Part shown: in pieces, positions 1-5,513 of the stretch
How the letters are laid out: every line of letters starts with the position of its first letter
Position numbering within the stretch: position 1 is the first letter of the stretch
Source of the DNA: a virus
Virus record (IMG/VR): IMGVR_UViG_3300036800_000539
Coordinates: 1 to 23,035 of that record
DNA: 23,035 nucleotides
Direction: 5' to 3' (one strand)
The notes under the pieces: generated by a model
Seen by the model: the letters and a program-made list of their open reading frames with translations, nothing else
Database searches by the model: none
Told to the model about the DNA's origin: nothing
Program-made: the position numbers and the translations under genes

Positions 1-204
1 ATGACGATCAGGGAGGCTAATGCGGCCAACGAAGTGGCGCGCGAAGTGATTGCTCTTGCAAGGTCCGGAGCTGGGGTTTCGCCTGCGCTGGAGTGTGGCG
101 TGGCGACGTTGCTCCTCAACGCCAACCTAACTTTGAAAGCGGGCTTCGACCCTAGAGGGTTTCTAGATTATCTGGCCGGTGCGCGGGTCGAGGGCGGCCG
201 ATGA
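1..204 (+). CDS. small hypothetical phage protein
   Basis: I do not recognise this 67-residue protein. It is mostly helical-looking and alanine-rich, with a central stretch ending in LLLNANLTLKAGFDPRGFLDYL that could fold as two helices. The ATG is the very first base of the window, so an upstream start cannot be excluded and no ribosome site can be seen. Its stop overlaps the next start as ATGA, which suggests translational coupling with the following small genes. It belongs to the left-hand cluster of short accessory genes. No function is assigned. Confidence 0.55.
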   Translation: MTIREANAANEVAREVIALARSGAGVSPALECGVATLLLNANLTLKAGFDPRGFLDYLAGARVEGGR

Positions 205-431
205 TGCCCCAGCATGAATACCAGCGGCCGGACCTGGTGGTGTTTCGCTCGATGGTTGCGTCCGCTGATCAGATCCGCGAGGAACTCAAGGCCATCGGCG
301 ACAACGAAAAACGTTACCCGAGCTCGCTTCGCGTGGTGCGCACGCAGTCGCAGCTGATCACAAAGCTCGCAGAGGAACTGCTGCGCCGGTTCGAGATAGC
401 GGGCTCGGGTGCGGAGGGCTCCAATGGCTGA
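201..431 (+). CDS. small hypothetical phage protein
   Basis: A 76-residue protein of unknown function, charged and probably helical. Residues about 20-66 (ASADQIREELKAIGDNEKRY and the following TQSQLITKLAEELLRRFEI) look like two amphipathic helices or a short coiled coil. The gene overlaps the upstream stop by ATGA, and its own stop lies inside the start region of the next gene. A second ATG directly follows the first, so the start may be at 204. The tight overlaps on both sides argue that it is a real gene rather than a shadow frame. Confidence 0.55.
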   Translation: MMPQHEYQRPDLVVFRSMVASADQIREELKAIGDNEKRYPSSLRVVRTQSQLITKLAEELLRRFEIAGSGAEGSNG

Positions 432-684
432 ACTCCATGCAGGCCTCCGCATCGCCATCGAGCATCAAAACGGCGAGATCGACTACGGGCGGATCGAGCA
501 TTCGATCGATCACGCGTGGCTGGGAACCTGCTGCTCGGACGCGGTCGCCGTGCTGATTATCGAGTCCGGCGTCGGCGAAGATCGCCGCCTGAGAGCGCTC
601 ATCCAACACCACTCAGGTGAGTGGTACGACTTCGCCGGCAATCGCGTGGCGATAAGCAGACAGACGGAAAGGAAAATCGCATGA
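424..684 (+). CDS. small hypothetical phage protein
   Basis: An 86-residue protein of unknown function. I chose the ATG at 424 because GGAG lies about eight bases upstream. A GTG at 409 would add only five residues (MRRAP) and has a poorer context. The middle contains a hydrophobic strand (SDAVAVLIIESGVGEDRRL) and the C-terminus reads HSGEWYDFAGNRVAI, which suggests a small alpha/beta fold. The stop codon overlaps the ATG of the repeat-protein gene, so the two are probably co-translated. Confidence 0.6.
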   Translation: MAELHAGLRIAIEHQNGEIDYGRIEHSIDHAWLGTCCSDAVAVLIIESGVGEDRRLRALIQHHSGEWYDFAGNRVAISRQTERKIA

Positions 685-1382
685 CCGAAGAAAAGCTCAC
701 CGAACGGCAGTACCGCGCCCTGATGGCAACGGCCATCGGGCTGAGCCCCGACCAGATCGCGCGGCTGAGCCCCGCCCAGATCGCGTGGCTGAGCCCCGAC
801 CAGATCGCGTGGCTGAGCCCCGACCAGATCGCGCGGCTGAGCCCCGCCCAGATCGCGTGGCTGAGCCCCGACCAGATCGCGTGGCTGAGCCCCGACCAGA
901 TCGCGCGGCTGAGCCCCGACCAGATCGCGTGGCTGAGCCCCGACCAGATCGCGCGGCTGAGCCCCGCCCAGATCGCGCGGCTGAGCCCCGCCCAGATCGC
1001 GTGGCTGAGCCCCGAAGGGCTCAGCCGGCATAAGGAGCTCTGGGAGTCTGTCCCTGCCGTGCAGGGACTCTATTCGCAAATCGCAGCGGATATAGCGGAT
1101 GCGAAACGCAGGCTCGATCAATCGACCTTCGGTCCTTACCGCGAGGAACCGACCATATGTGACAGCCCGATGTGCATCGCCGGACACACAGTCAACCGCG
1201 CCGGCGCGGCCGGGTACGCTCTGCTGCGAAAGCTCGATCACAACTTCGCGGCCGCGGCAGCGCTCATTCACGCCAAGTCTTGTCCAGACGTCCCGCGCCC
1301 GCGCTACGATTCGTATCCGAACGAATGGGCCCTGGCCTACATTCAGGAGCGGGCGGCCGAAGAGTCGCAGGGGCGTGTATGA
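681..1382 (+). CDS. octapeptide-repeat protein (LSPxQIAx repeats)
   Basis: A 233-residue protein of unknown function. After about 20 residues it holds eleven consecutive octapeptides of the form LSP(D/A)QIA(W/R), at about residues 21-108, plus a degraded twelfth copy. A non-repetitive C-terminal domain of about 120 residues follows, with cysteines in CDSPMCIAGHTVNRAGAAGY. The ATG at 681 is preferred over the upstream GTG at 621 because GGAAAGGA lies just before it and it overlaps the previous stop. A regular L-S-x-x-Q-I pattern suggests a helical solenoid with a register of eight residues. The near-identical DNA units point to recent expansion. It might act in binding or adhesion, but that is a guess. 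Confidence 0.75.
   Translation: MTEEKLTERQYRALMATAIGLSPDQIARLSPAQIAWLSPDQIAWLSPDQIARLSPAQIAWLSPDQIAWLSPDQIARLSPDQIAWLSPDQIARLSPAQIARLSPAQIAWLSPEGLSRHKELWESVPAVQGLYSQIAADIADAKRRLDQSTFGPYREEPTICDSPMCIAGHTVNRAGAAGYALLRKLDHNFAAAAALIHAKSCPDVPRPRYDSYPNEWALAYIQERAAEESQGRV
741..1004 (+). repeat. 11 x 24-bp tandem coding repeats
   Basis: Eleven perfect-length 24-bp units follow one another without spacers, and a partial twelfth begins at 1005. The unit reads CTGAGCCCCG-M-CCAGATCGCG-Y-GG. Only two positions vary: base 11 (A or C, giving Asp or Ala) and base 22 (T or C, giving Trp or Arg). The order of states is DR, AW, DW, DR, AW, DW, DR, DW, DR, AR, AW, so the first six units form two copies of a 72-bp higher-order unit. 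All other bases, including third codon positions, are identical. Confidence 0.95.
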
Positions 1383-1588
1383 CGATCCGGGTTTCGCGCG
1401 ACACCGTCGCCTGCAGGCTGCTCGATCCAGCACTGACGGACGACGACAAGACCTACATCAGGGCGCAGATCGTCCGCAGCGCGGCCCGGCATTTTGATTT
1501 CGCCGACAGCATCCGCTTGCGCGAACTGCTGGAGGTTGCGCACTCCTTCTCCACGGCGGGCGGCGTCGGGCTGATGAGACGCACATGA
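1379..1588 (+). CDS. small hypothetical phage protein
   Basis: A 69-residue protein of unknown function. The ATG at 1379 overlaps the stop of the repeat-protein gene (ATGA), which is why I prefer it to a much longer frame starting further left. The sequence is charged and probably all-helical, with the stretch DDDKTYIRAQIVRSAARHFD followed by FADSIRLRELLEVAHSF. Its own stop overlaps the start of the HNH gene. The overlap on both sides is the main support. Confidence 0.6.
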   Translation: MTIRVSRDTVACRLLDPALTDDDKTYIRAQIVRSAARHFDFADSIRLRELLEVAHSFSTAGGVGLMRRT

Positions 1589-2361
1589 ACGGCCGGTTCT
1601 GGTCAGAGGGCGACATCGAGCGCTTGCGCGAGTTATATCCGCACCAGCGCACAGATCGCGTCGCGGAGGCGCTCAACCGAACCGTTTGCGCGGTGTACGG
1701 CACGGCGCAAAAGCTCGGGCTTAGCAAGACCGAGGAGTTTCTGCGCAGTCCCGAAAGTGGTCAGTTGCAAGAGGGAATGACGCGCCCTGAATCCGTTCCG
1801 CACCAGTTCAAGAAAGGTCTCGTCCCGGCGAACAAAGGCACCCGGCGTCCCGGCTGGGCGCCTGGGCGCATGGCTGAAACGCAGTTCAAGAAGGGCGCAA
1901 TATCGGGCAAGGCGAAGACCAACCAGAGACCGATTGGAACCATCCTCACCGATCACGAAGGCTATCTGCGCATCAAGGTTCGCGAGCGGAACAAGCCAAC
2001 CGAGGTCGGCTGGCACAAGGATGTATGGCCACTGCTGCATCACGTCGTCTGGACGCGGACAAACGGCCCTATTCCGCCCAAACACATGGTGGTCTTTCGA
2101 GACCGAGACCGATCGAACTGCGTTATCGAAAATCTCGAAATGATCACCATGGCAGAGTGCGCGCGGCGCAACCGGATGTGGCACAACATGCCGCGCGAAC
2201 TCGCGCAGGCCATTCAACTTCAGGGTGTACTGAAACGAAAGCTGAGGAAACACAGTGCCAAAGAACAAAGTGACGGACCTTCGCAACCACCTTTTCGAAA
2301 CGCTGGAAGCGCTGAAGGACAAGGACAGCCCGATGGAAGTCAAGCGGGCGCTGGCTATTAG
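1585..2361 (+). CDS. HNH-type homing-endonuclease-like protein
   Basis: A 258-residue protein with three recognisable parts. Residues 5-46 (FWSEGDIERLRELYP... AVYGTAQKLGL) resemble a SANT/Myb-like helix-turn-helix. Residues 74-104 contain two FKKG motifs, one followed by PANKG, like the NUMOD3-type DNA-contact motifs of phage endonucleases. Residues 151-188 form an HNH-like core: LHHVVWTRTNGPIPPKHMVV, then FRDRDRSN and IENLEMIT. The central His of the usual NHxDG is Phe here (VVFRDRD), a change I know from other phage relatives. Nuclease activity is therefore uncertain. The last 35 codons overlap the next gene in another frame. The role is probably DNA nicking or cutting, as a free-standing mobile endonuclease or packaging helper. 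Confidence 0.8.
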   Translation: MNGRFWSEGDIERLRELYPHQRTDRVAEALNRTVCAVYGTAQKLGLSKTEEFLRSPESGQLQEGMTRPESVPHQFKKGLVPANKGTRRPGWAPGRMAETQFKKGAISGKAKTNQRPIGTILTDHEGYLRIKVRERNKPTEVGWHKDVWPLLHHVVWTRTNGPIPPKHMVVFRDRDRSNCVIENLEMITMAECARRNRMWHNMPRELAQAIQLQGVLKRKLRKHSAKEQSDGPSQPPFRNAGSAEGQGQPDGSQAGAGY

Positions 2362-2542
2362 CCAGGTTGCCCAGGCAATCATCGATTCCGCAAAAGTTGA
2401 AGTCGCCTTGCTGAAGACCATTGGCGGCAGCAACGTCGGAACGGACTTCCTCTCGGTTCCCGAGGAGTCGCGTGAGCTGCCAAAGATCGTCGAAGCAAAC
2501 AAGGTTGAACCGCGCAGACTCGCAGCCCGCGGCGCTGCCTGA
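2255..2542 (+). CDS. small conserved phage protein next to HNH genes
   Basis: A 95-residue helical protein. Its pattern KVTDLRNHLFETLEALKD followed by KRALAISQVAQAIIDSAKVE is one I recognise from small unnamed proteins in phage accessory regions. The molecular function is unknown. The start is a GTG at 2255, with AGGA about eight bases upstream. It overlaps the end of the HNH gene by 107 bp in a different frame, which is unusual. Because this frame has good protein character, the C-terminal tail of the HNH protein (low-complexity Gly/Ser/Gln) is the weaker of the two readings. The stop overlaps the next ATG as TGATG. Confidence 0.75.
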   Translation: MPKNKVTDLRNHLFETLEALKDKDSPMEVKRALAISQVAQAIIDSAKVEVALLKTIGGSNVGTDFLSVPEESRELPKIVEANKVEPRRLAARGAA

Positions 2543-3033
2543 TGCCGATCCGTCGCGAGCTGCGCCACTTCTATCGGGGTCCGGCCTGGCGGGCCAAGCG
2601 CCGCTTCGTGCTCGATCGTGCTGGCGACAAGTGCGAGCGATGCGGCAAACCCAACCGGCAGCTGATATGGGTGCTGCGCGATGGCACCGGCCGCTGGGCG
2701 CTGTATTGGGAAGGCGGAACGCGAAACCTCACGCTGGGCCGGTGGCGGGATCAGTCGGGCGCGGAGATCTCCGCCCCGGCAACGCAGTCCGATCCGCGCG
2801 GCGTCTGGCCGTTCCTGATTACCTGCGTCCTCACCGTCGCCCACCTGAATCAGGTCGCCGGCGACGATCGCGACGACAATCTTGCGGCACTCTGCCAGCG
2901 CTGCCACCTCGCCCACGACGCGCGAGCGCACGTCGCCAGTGCCCGCAGGACGCGCGCCGCTCGCGTCGGGCAGGGGTGGCTATCTCCGGAAATTGAACAG
3001 GCGGGAGAACCGCAGGGAGTAACGAACGCATGA
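2542..3033 (+). CDS. HNH endonuclease with zinc-binding cysteines
   Basis: A 163-residue protein with a complete-looking HNH/zinc core split by an insertion. C31-x2-C34 (KCERCGK) and C118-x2-C121 (LCQRCHLAHD) are the likely zinc ligands. H101 (LTVAHLNQ), N113 (DDNLAALC) and H122 supply the H-N-H residues. Between them, residues about 40-95 are an insertion rich in Trp and Gly. Unlike the upstream HNH gene, no key residue appears to be missing. HNH nucleases are common near terminase genes in phages and can assist packaging or act as homing nucleases. Here it lies about 1.3 kb before the small-terminase-like gene. Start and stop both overlap neighbours by a few bases. Confidence 0.85.
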   Translation: MPIRRELRHFYRGPAWRAKRRFVLDRAGDKCERCGKPNRQLIWVLRDGTGRWALYWEGGTRNLTLGRWRDQSGAEISAPATQSDPRGVWPFLITCVLTVAHLNQVAGDDRDDNLAALCQRCHLAHDARAHVASARRTRAARVGQGWLSPEIEQAGEPQGVTNA

Positions 3034-3254
3034 CAGTCACACTCGAAAGCACCACGCGCATCGTAACCCTAAACGGCATCGAATGTCGGCTTTGGGAGGG
3101 CACCACTGAAGCAGGCGTTCGGGTCTACGCGCTGATCCCGCGCATCGCGGCCCATAAGGACTCCGATCTTCGCCAGTTCGAGGCCGAGCTGCTCCCGCAG
3201 AAAGCTCCGACCGACATTGCGATGCAGGTATTTCCGCTGCGAATGCTCATCTGA
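3030..3254 (+). CDS. small hypothetical phage protein
   Basis: A 74-residue protein of unknown function. It begins with beta-like segments (TVTLESTTRIVTLNGIECRL, then a segment with VRVYALIPRIAA), continues with an acidic helix and ends MQVFPLRMLI. The ATG overlaps the preceding stop (ATGA), so it is probably coupled to the HNH gene. It is the last gene before an 84-bp non-coding gap that carries a promoter, so it most likely closes the first transcription unit. Confidence 0.6.
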   Translation: MTVTLESTTRIVTLNGIECRLWEGTTEAGVRVYALIPRIAAHKDSDLRQFEAELLPQKAPTDIAMQVFPLRMLI

Positions 3255-3301
3255 TCCCGTCCGCTAAAGCGTGAAAACCATTACGTTTGTCGAGGATAGT
3301 A

Positions 3302-3330
3302 TTGGAATTCACACAATTTAGTTGTACTAT
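3302..3330 (+). promoter_or_regulatory. sigma70-like promoter, leaderless geometry
   Basis: TTGGAA (3302-3307) and TACTAT (3325-3330) are separated by exactly 17 bases and lie in an AT-rich island inside GC-rich DNA. The only plausible start of the next gene, GTG at 3339, is 8 bases after the -10 box, so the transcript would begin at or next to the start codon. A short inverted repeat (ACAA-N5-TTGT, 3313-3325) overlaps the spacer and could be an operator. The non-coding gap is 3255-3338. Confidence 0.65.
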
Positions 3331-3338
3331 GCCGAGAA

Positions 3339-3818
3339 GTGGCAGACAGTACGGCCGCATCGCGCCCAGCGAAGGCGCAAAGGGGGACCCCGGGGCCCAC
3401 TTCTTCGAAGACAACCGGCGCCCAATCTGGGCGCCCGGACGGCGTTGCCCCGATCGCCGCTGCCGACGTCGATGAACTCGGCCGGCTCGAAGCCGAGCTT
3501 GCCCCGTTCAAAGCGAAAATAAGTCGGCGCGACGCGATCAGGAAGAATCTGCGCGAGGCCTATTCGAAGGCCGACGCACTGCAGCAATTCGAACTCAAAG
3601 GCGAAAAATTCGTCGCGATTATCGGTCCCCGCGGCAACGAACGCATCATCAATTTCAAGGAACTGGCGAAAAAGATCGGCATCAAGGCCTACGCGGCGTT
3701 CGCCACATGCACCCTGAAAGCGCTCGGTGAACACGTTCCCGAGGATGTGGCCAGCCAGGTGGTCAGCTACGAGTACTCCGGGCCGCGTGACATCACGCTT
3801 GTTCCGAGGGCCGAATGA
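3339..3818 (+). CDS. conserved-looking phage protein, unknown function
   Basis: A 159-residue protein. Residues 1-45 are low-complexity (Ala, Gly, Pro, Ser, Thr). Residues about 45-70 form a charged helix (DELGRLEAELAPFKAKI). The C-terminal 85 residues look folded, with strands FVAIIGPRGNERIINFKELA and a conserved-looking end VASQVVSYEYSGPRDITLVP. I remember similar unnamed phage proteins but no function. The start is GTG at 3339, since no in-frame ATG lies near the folded part. It has no Shine-Dalgarno and lies just downstream of a promoter. Several DNA palindromes fall within its first 100 bp. Its stop overlaps the LuxR-type gene (ATGA), so the two are probably expressed together. Confidence 0.75.
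   Translation: MADSTAASRPAKAQRGTPGPTSSKTTGAQSGRPDGVAPIAAADVDELGRLEAELAPFKAKISRRDAIRKNLREAYSKADALQQFELKGEKFVAIIGPRGNERIINFKELAKKIGIKAYAAFATCTLKALGEHVPEDVASQVVSYEYSGPRDITLVPRAE
3388..3435. other. cluster of perfect palindromes near transcript 5' end
   Basis: Three perfect inverted repeats lie within 48 bp: CCCCGGGG (3388-3395), TCTTCGAAGA (3402-3411), and GGCGCCCA-ATC-TGGGCGCC (3417-3435, an 8-bp stem with a 3-nt loop). They fall in the low-complexity N-terminal codons of the gene starting at 3339, about 50-100 bases after the inferred transcription start. They could be operator sites or an RNA hairpin that attenuates transcription or translation. The function is inferred only. Confidence 0.5.
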
Positions 3819-4243
3819 CAGCCACGCTCCCGCTCGCCGGCTCAGGCCTCTCGGGCCGCGAGCGGCAGCTGGTGCGTGAGATCGCCTCGGGAGCGAAAAA
3901 CAAGGACATCGCCGAACGGATGCACTTGACGGTGGGCACTGTGAAGGTGTACGTCTCGCGCCTCTTCGGCAAGCTTGGCCTCGCGAACCGGGGCGAACTC
4001 GTCACCTGGGGACGCCGGCACGCTCTCGACCTCGCCGCAATGGACCCGAAGCTCACGCTCGGGCTCAAGGCCGGCCAGCAGGGATTTCACAACGGACGGC
4101 CGGTGGAACTCATCCAGTTGGTGCAACGGGAGCTTCCTCAGGAGGTCTGGCTCGTGCAGCCGCTCTTCGTTGAAGGGCCACGCAGCGAGGAAACCTTCCA
4201 CGCCGGCGATCGCATGACACCCATTCACTCCGGCCGGGTTTGA
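3815..4243 (+). CDS. LuxR/GerE-type helix-turn-helix regulator
   Basis: A 142-residue DNA-binding protein. Residues about 12-66 are a clear LuxR-type HTH: LSGRERQLVREIASGAKNKD, then IAERMHLTVGTVKVYVSRLF and GKLGLANRGELVTW. They include the usual LSxRERxL opening, the NKDIAE turn and the VGTVKxYVSxLFxKLG recognition helix. There is no receiver or autoinducer domain before it. A C-terminal extension of about 65 residues (79-142) is of unknown type. It overlaps the preceding gene by ATGA and lies directly before the terminase/sigma block. It may switch phage transcription, or serve as a terminase-associated DNA-binding protein. Confidence 0.85.
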   Translation: MTATLPLAGSGLSGRERQLVREIASGAKNKDIAERMHLTVGTVKVYVSRLFGKLGLANRGELVTWGRRHALDLAAMDPKLTLGLKAGQQGFHNGRPVELIQLVQRELPQEVWLVQPLFVEGPRSEETFHAGDRMTPIHSGRV

Positions 4244-4251
4244 ACAGCGCC

Positions 4252-4398
4252 ATGTTCACCGACGAATTCTCATTTGCGGACGAAGAGGATCGCGACGAGC
4301 TGATCGCGCGCCGCCCGCAGACCAAGGAGAATGCGCTACGCCGAAGTGCACCGCTAAATCGAAGCAGTCAGGCAAGCGATGCGGAAACCACGCTATAG
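4252..4398 (+). CDS. possible 48-residue ORF upstream of the small-terminase-like gene
   Basis: An ATG at 4252, nine bases after the LuxR gene, opens a 48-codon frame. The first half is strongly acidic and protein-like (MFTDEFSFADEEDRDELIAR). The second half, after about residue 26, turns into basic low-complexity sequence. In the overlapping frame, one base back, the Cys-rich N-terminus of a small-terminase-like protein begins at just that point. The simplest readings are a short upstream gene, or the real N-terminus of the terminase gene separated from it by a -1 frameshift. No strong ribosome site is visible. Confidence 0.4.
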   Translation: MFTDEFSFADEEDRDELIARRPQTKENALRRSAPLNRSSQASDAETTL

Positions 4399-4700
4399 CC
4401 GGAGGCACGGTCTGCCGGTATCACGGCGGCGCGGCTCCGCAGGTGCAGAAGAAAGCCCGCGAGCGGCTGCTCGAGCTTGTGGATCCCGCGCTGGCCATGC
4501 TTTCGCGCATTCTCAACCGGGAGTTCGATGAAGGTGAGCAGCCCCGCACGGTCGAGCTCAACGCGGTGCGCGACATCCTCAACCGCACGAAGTTCGGCGC
4601 GGAAGAAGAAGCCGCCGGCGACGACGGCACCGCGACGTGGGAAGACTTCCTCGCAAAGTACGGCGAGCGTACATCCACTGCGAAGACACCTGTGGCATAG
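4338..4700 (+). CDS. small-terminase-like Cys/His protein with no canonical start
   Basis: The frame encodes a motif I recognise from phage proteins placed just before the large terminase: KCTAKSKQSGKRCGNHAIAG followed by GTVCRYHGGAAPQV, with C4, C15, C26 and H29 as a likely zinc site. A helical part follows (RERLLELVDPALAMLSRIL, then NAVRDILNRTKFG), ending in an acidic tail. It probably recognises phage DNA for packaging. No ATG, GTG or TTG precedes the Cys motif in frame. The first is GTG at 4443, which would remove it. AAGGAG at 4324-4329 is 8 bases before an in-frame ACG (4338), so I place a tentative ACG start there. A frameshift from the 4252 frame is the alternative. Confidence 0.65.
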   Translation, partial: TPKCTAKSKQSGKRCGNHAIAGGTVCRYHGGAAPQVQKKARERLLELVDPALAMLSRILNREFDEGEQPRTVELNAVRDILNRTKFGAEEEAAGDDGTATWEDFLAKYGERTSTAKTPVA

Positions 4701-4782
4701 CTATCTGTCCCAATGCGCAGCCCGTGCGGGCCGCATAGGCAACTGGCGGCGCTACCACCGCGACCGCGCGATCGAGGATCAG

Positions 4783-5286
4783 ATGGCGATCGTGCGGCGG
4801 ATCGCGAAGGAACAGTCGCGGGTATTTGTTCACGTGCAGATCGAGGACCTCGAGCAGCAGGGTTATGTCGGATTGCTCGAAGCCGCGCGACGGTACGACC
4901 CAGCAGCGGGATCGTTCGGCGCGTTCGCATACTTCCGGATCCGCGGAGCGATCGTCGACGCGCACAAGCGGCGCCGGTGGCGCGAAGAGATGCTCGAGTC
5001 GCTGCAGGCGATCGCGGCTGCGCATGACGGGTGGCTGCCGCCGTCGATCGCAACGTGTCCCCTTCCCCGCCCGGACGAGCTGGCGGCTCGCGGCCAGATG
5101 GCGGCCAAGCTTGCGAACGCGCTGGGGGCACTGGCAAGCGAGGATGCCGAACTTCTCAGGGCATGGGCTGAGGGCGCGCCGATCCGCGAACAGTGCGAGA
5201 TCAGCGGCATGAGCCCGAACTATACGCGGGACCGGGTTGCGCAGCTGATCGGACGGGTGCGTGCCCTGATTGAAAGGACCCTGTGA
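4783..5286 (+). CDS. phage-encoded sigma-70 family factor, FliA-like
   Basis: A 167-residue sigma factor that would direct RNA polymerase to phage promoters. Region 2 is clear at residues about 19-62: DLEQQGYVGLLEAARRYDP, then FGAFAYFRIRGAIVDAHKR. The RIRGAIVD signature is typical of the FliA/SigB/WhiG class. Region 4 is a helix-turn-helix at about 117-165 (LASEDAELLRAWAEGAPIRE, then ISGMSPNYTRDRVAQLIGRV). Region 3 is very short. ATG 4783 has GAGGA five bases upstream. However, the frame is open and protein-like further back (LWHSYLSQCAARAGRIGNWR), so a CTG start near 4690 is possible. It lies between the small-terminase-like and large terminase genes and may recognise the GTCGAATA sites. Confidence 0.85.
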   Translation: MAIVRRIAKEQSRVFVHVQIEDLEQQGYVGLLEAARRYDPAAGSFGAFAYFRIRGAIVDAHKRRRWREEMLESLQAIAAAHDGWLPPSIATCPLPRPDELAARGQMAAKLANALGALASEDAELLRAWAEGAPIREQCEISGMSPNYTRDRVAQLIGRVRALIERTL

Positions 5287-5513
5287 GCCACTCTTTCGGA
5301 GGCACGAAACCTACGCTGTGGCGGATATTCCCGCAGGTTTTGCCCGACTACTTTTTCTGGGAGACAAGCCGCCGCCGGTGGCTGACTTTTCTTTTGCCTG
5401 AGGTTCTCGAGGACCTGCAGTTCCACCCGCCTGCGCGGCAGCAGTTGCAGGGCATCGTCGCACGCGAGCTCGCGGCCGCGCTTCCGCTTGGCGTCGGCGT
5501 TAAGCTCCGATGA
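5283..5513 (+). CDS. small hypothetical protein before the large terminase
   Basis: A 76-residue protein of unknown function, starting with GTG inside the stop of the sigma gene and ending inside the ATG of the large terminase. It is rich in aromatics and Pro (LWRIFPQVLPDYFFWETSRR), with a helical C-terminal half (ARQQLQGIVARELAAALPLG). There is no signal peptide or membrane segment that I would trust. Its position between the sigma factor and terminase, with overlaps on both sides, supports it as a real coupled gene, perhaps linked to packaging. Confidence 0.65.
   Translation: MSHSFGGTKPTLWRIFPQVLPDYFFWETSRRRWLTFLLPEVLEDLQFHPPARQQLQGIVARELAAALPLGVGVKLR

Noticed and set aside
741-1016. CRISPR-like array
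   Set aside because: The 24-bp units are directly adjacent with no spacers, lie inside a reading frame, and no cas genes are visible.
741-1016. Diversity-generating retroelement target, because all changes alter amino acids
   Set aside because: No reverse transcriptase or template repeat is visible. The changes are at just two fixed positions and include C/T, not adenine-only variation.
741-1016. TAL-effector-type DNA-binding repeats, because LSPDQIA resembles LTPEQVV
   Set aside because: TAL repeats are 33-35 residues with a paired variable site. These are 8 residues, so the likeness is only a short helix-cap pattern.
510-1433. 307-codon - strand ORF containing GAQPRDL repeats
   Set aside because: It is the antisense reading of the 24-bp repeat array. 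A repeat length divisible by three with high GC keeps several frames open. The + frame has a ribosome site and fits the gene chain.
1633-2931. 432-codon - strand ORF
   Set aside because: Antisense to three well-supported + genes including both HNH genes; it shows no recognisable motif.
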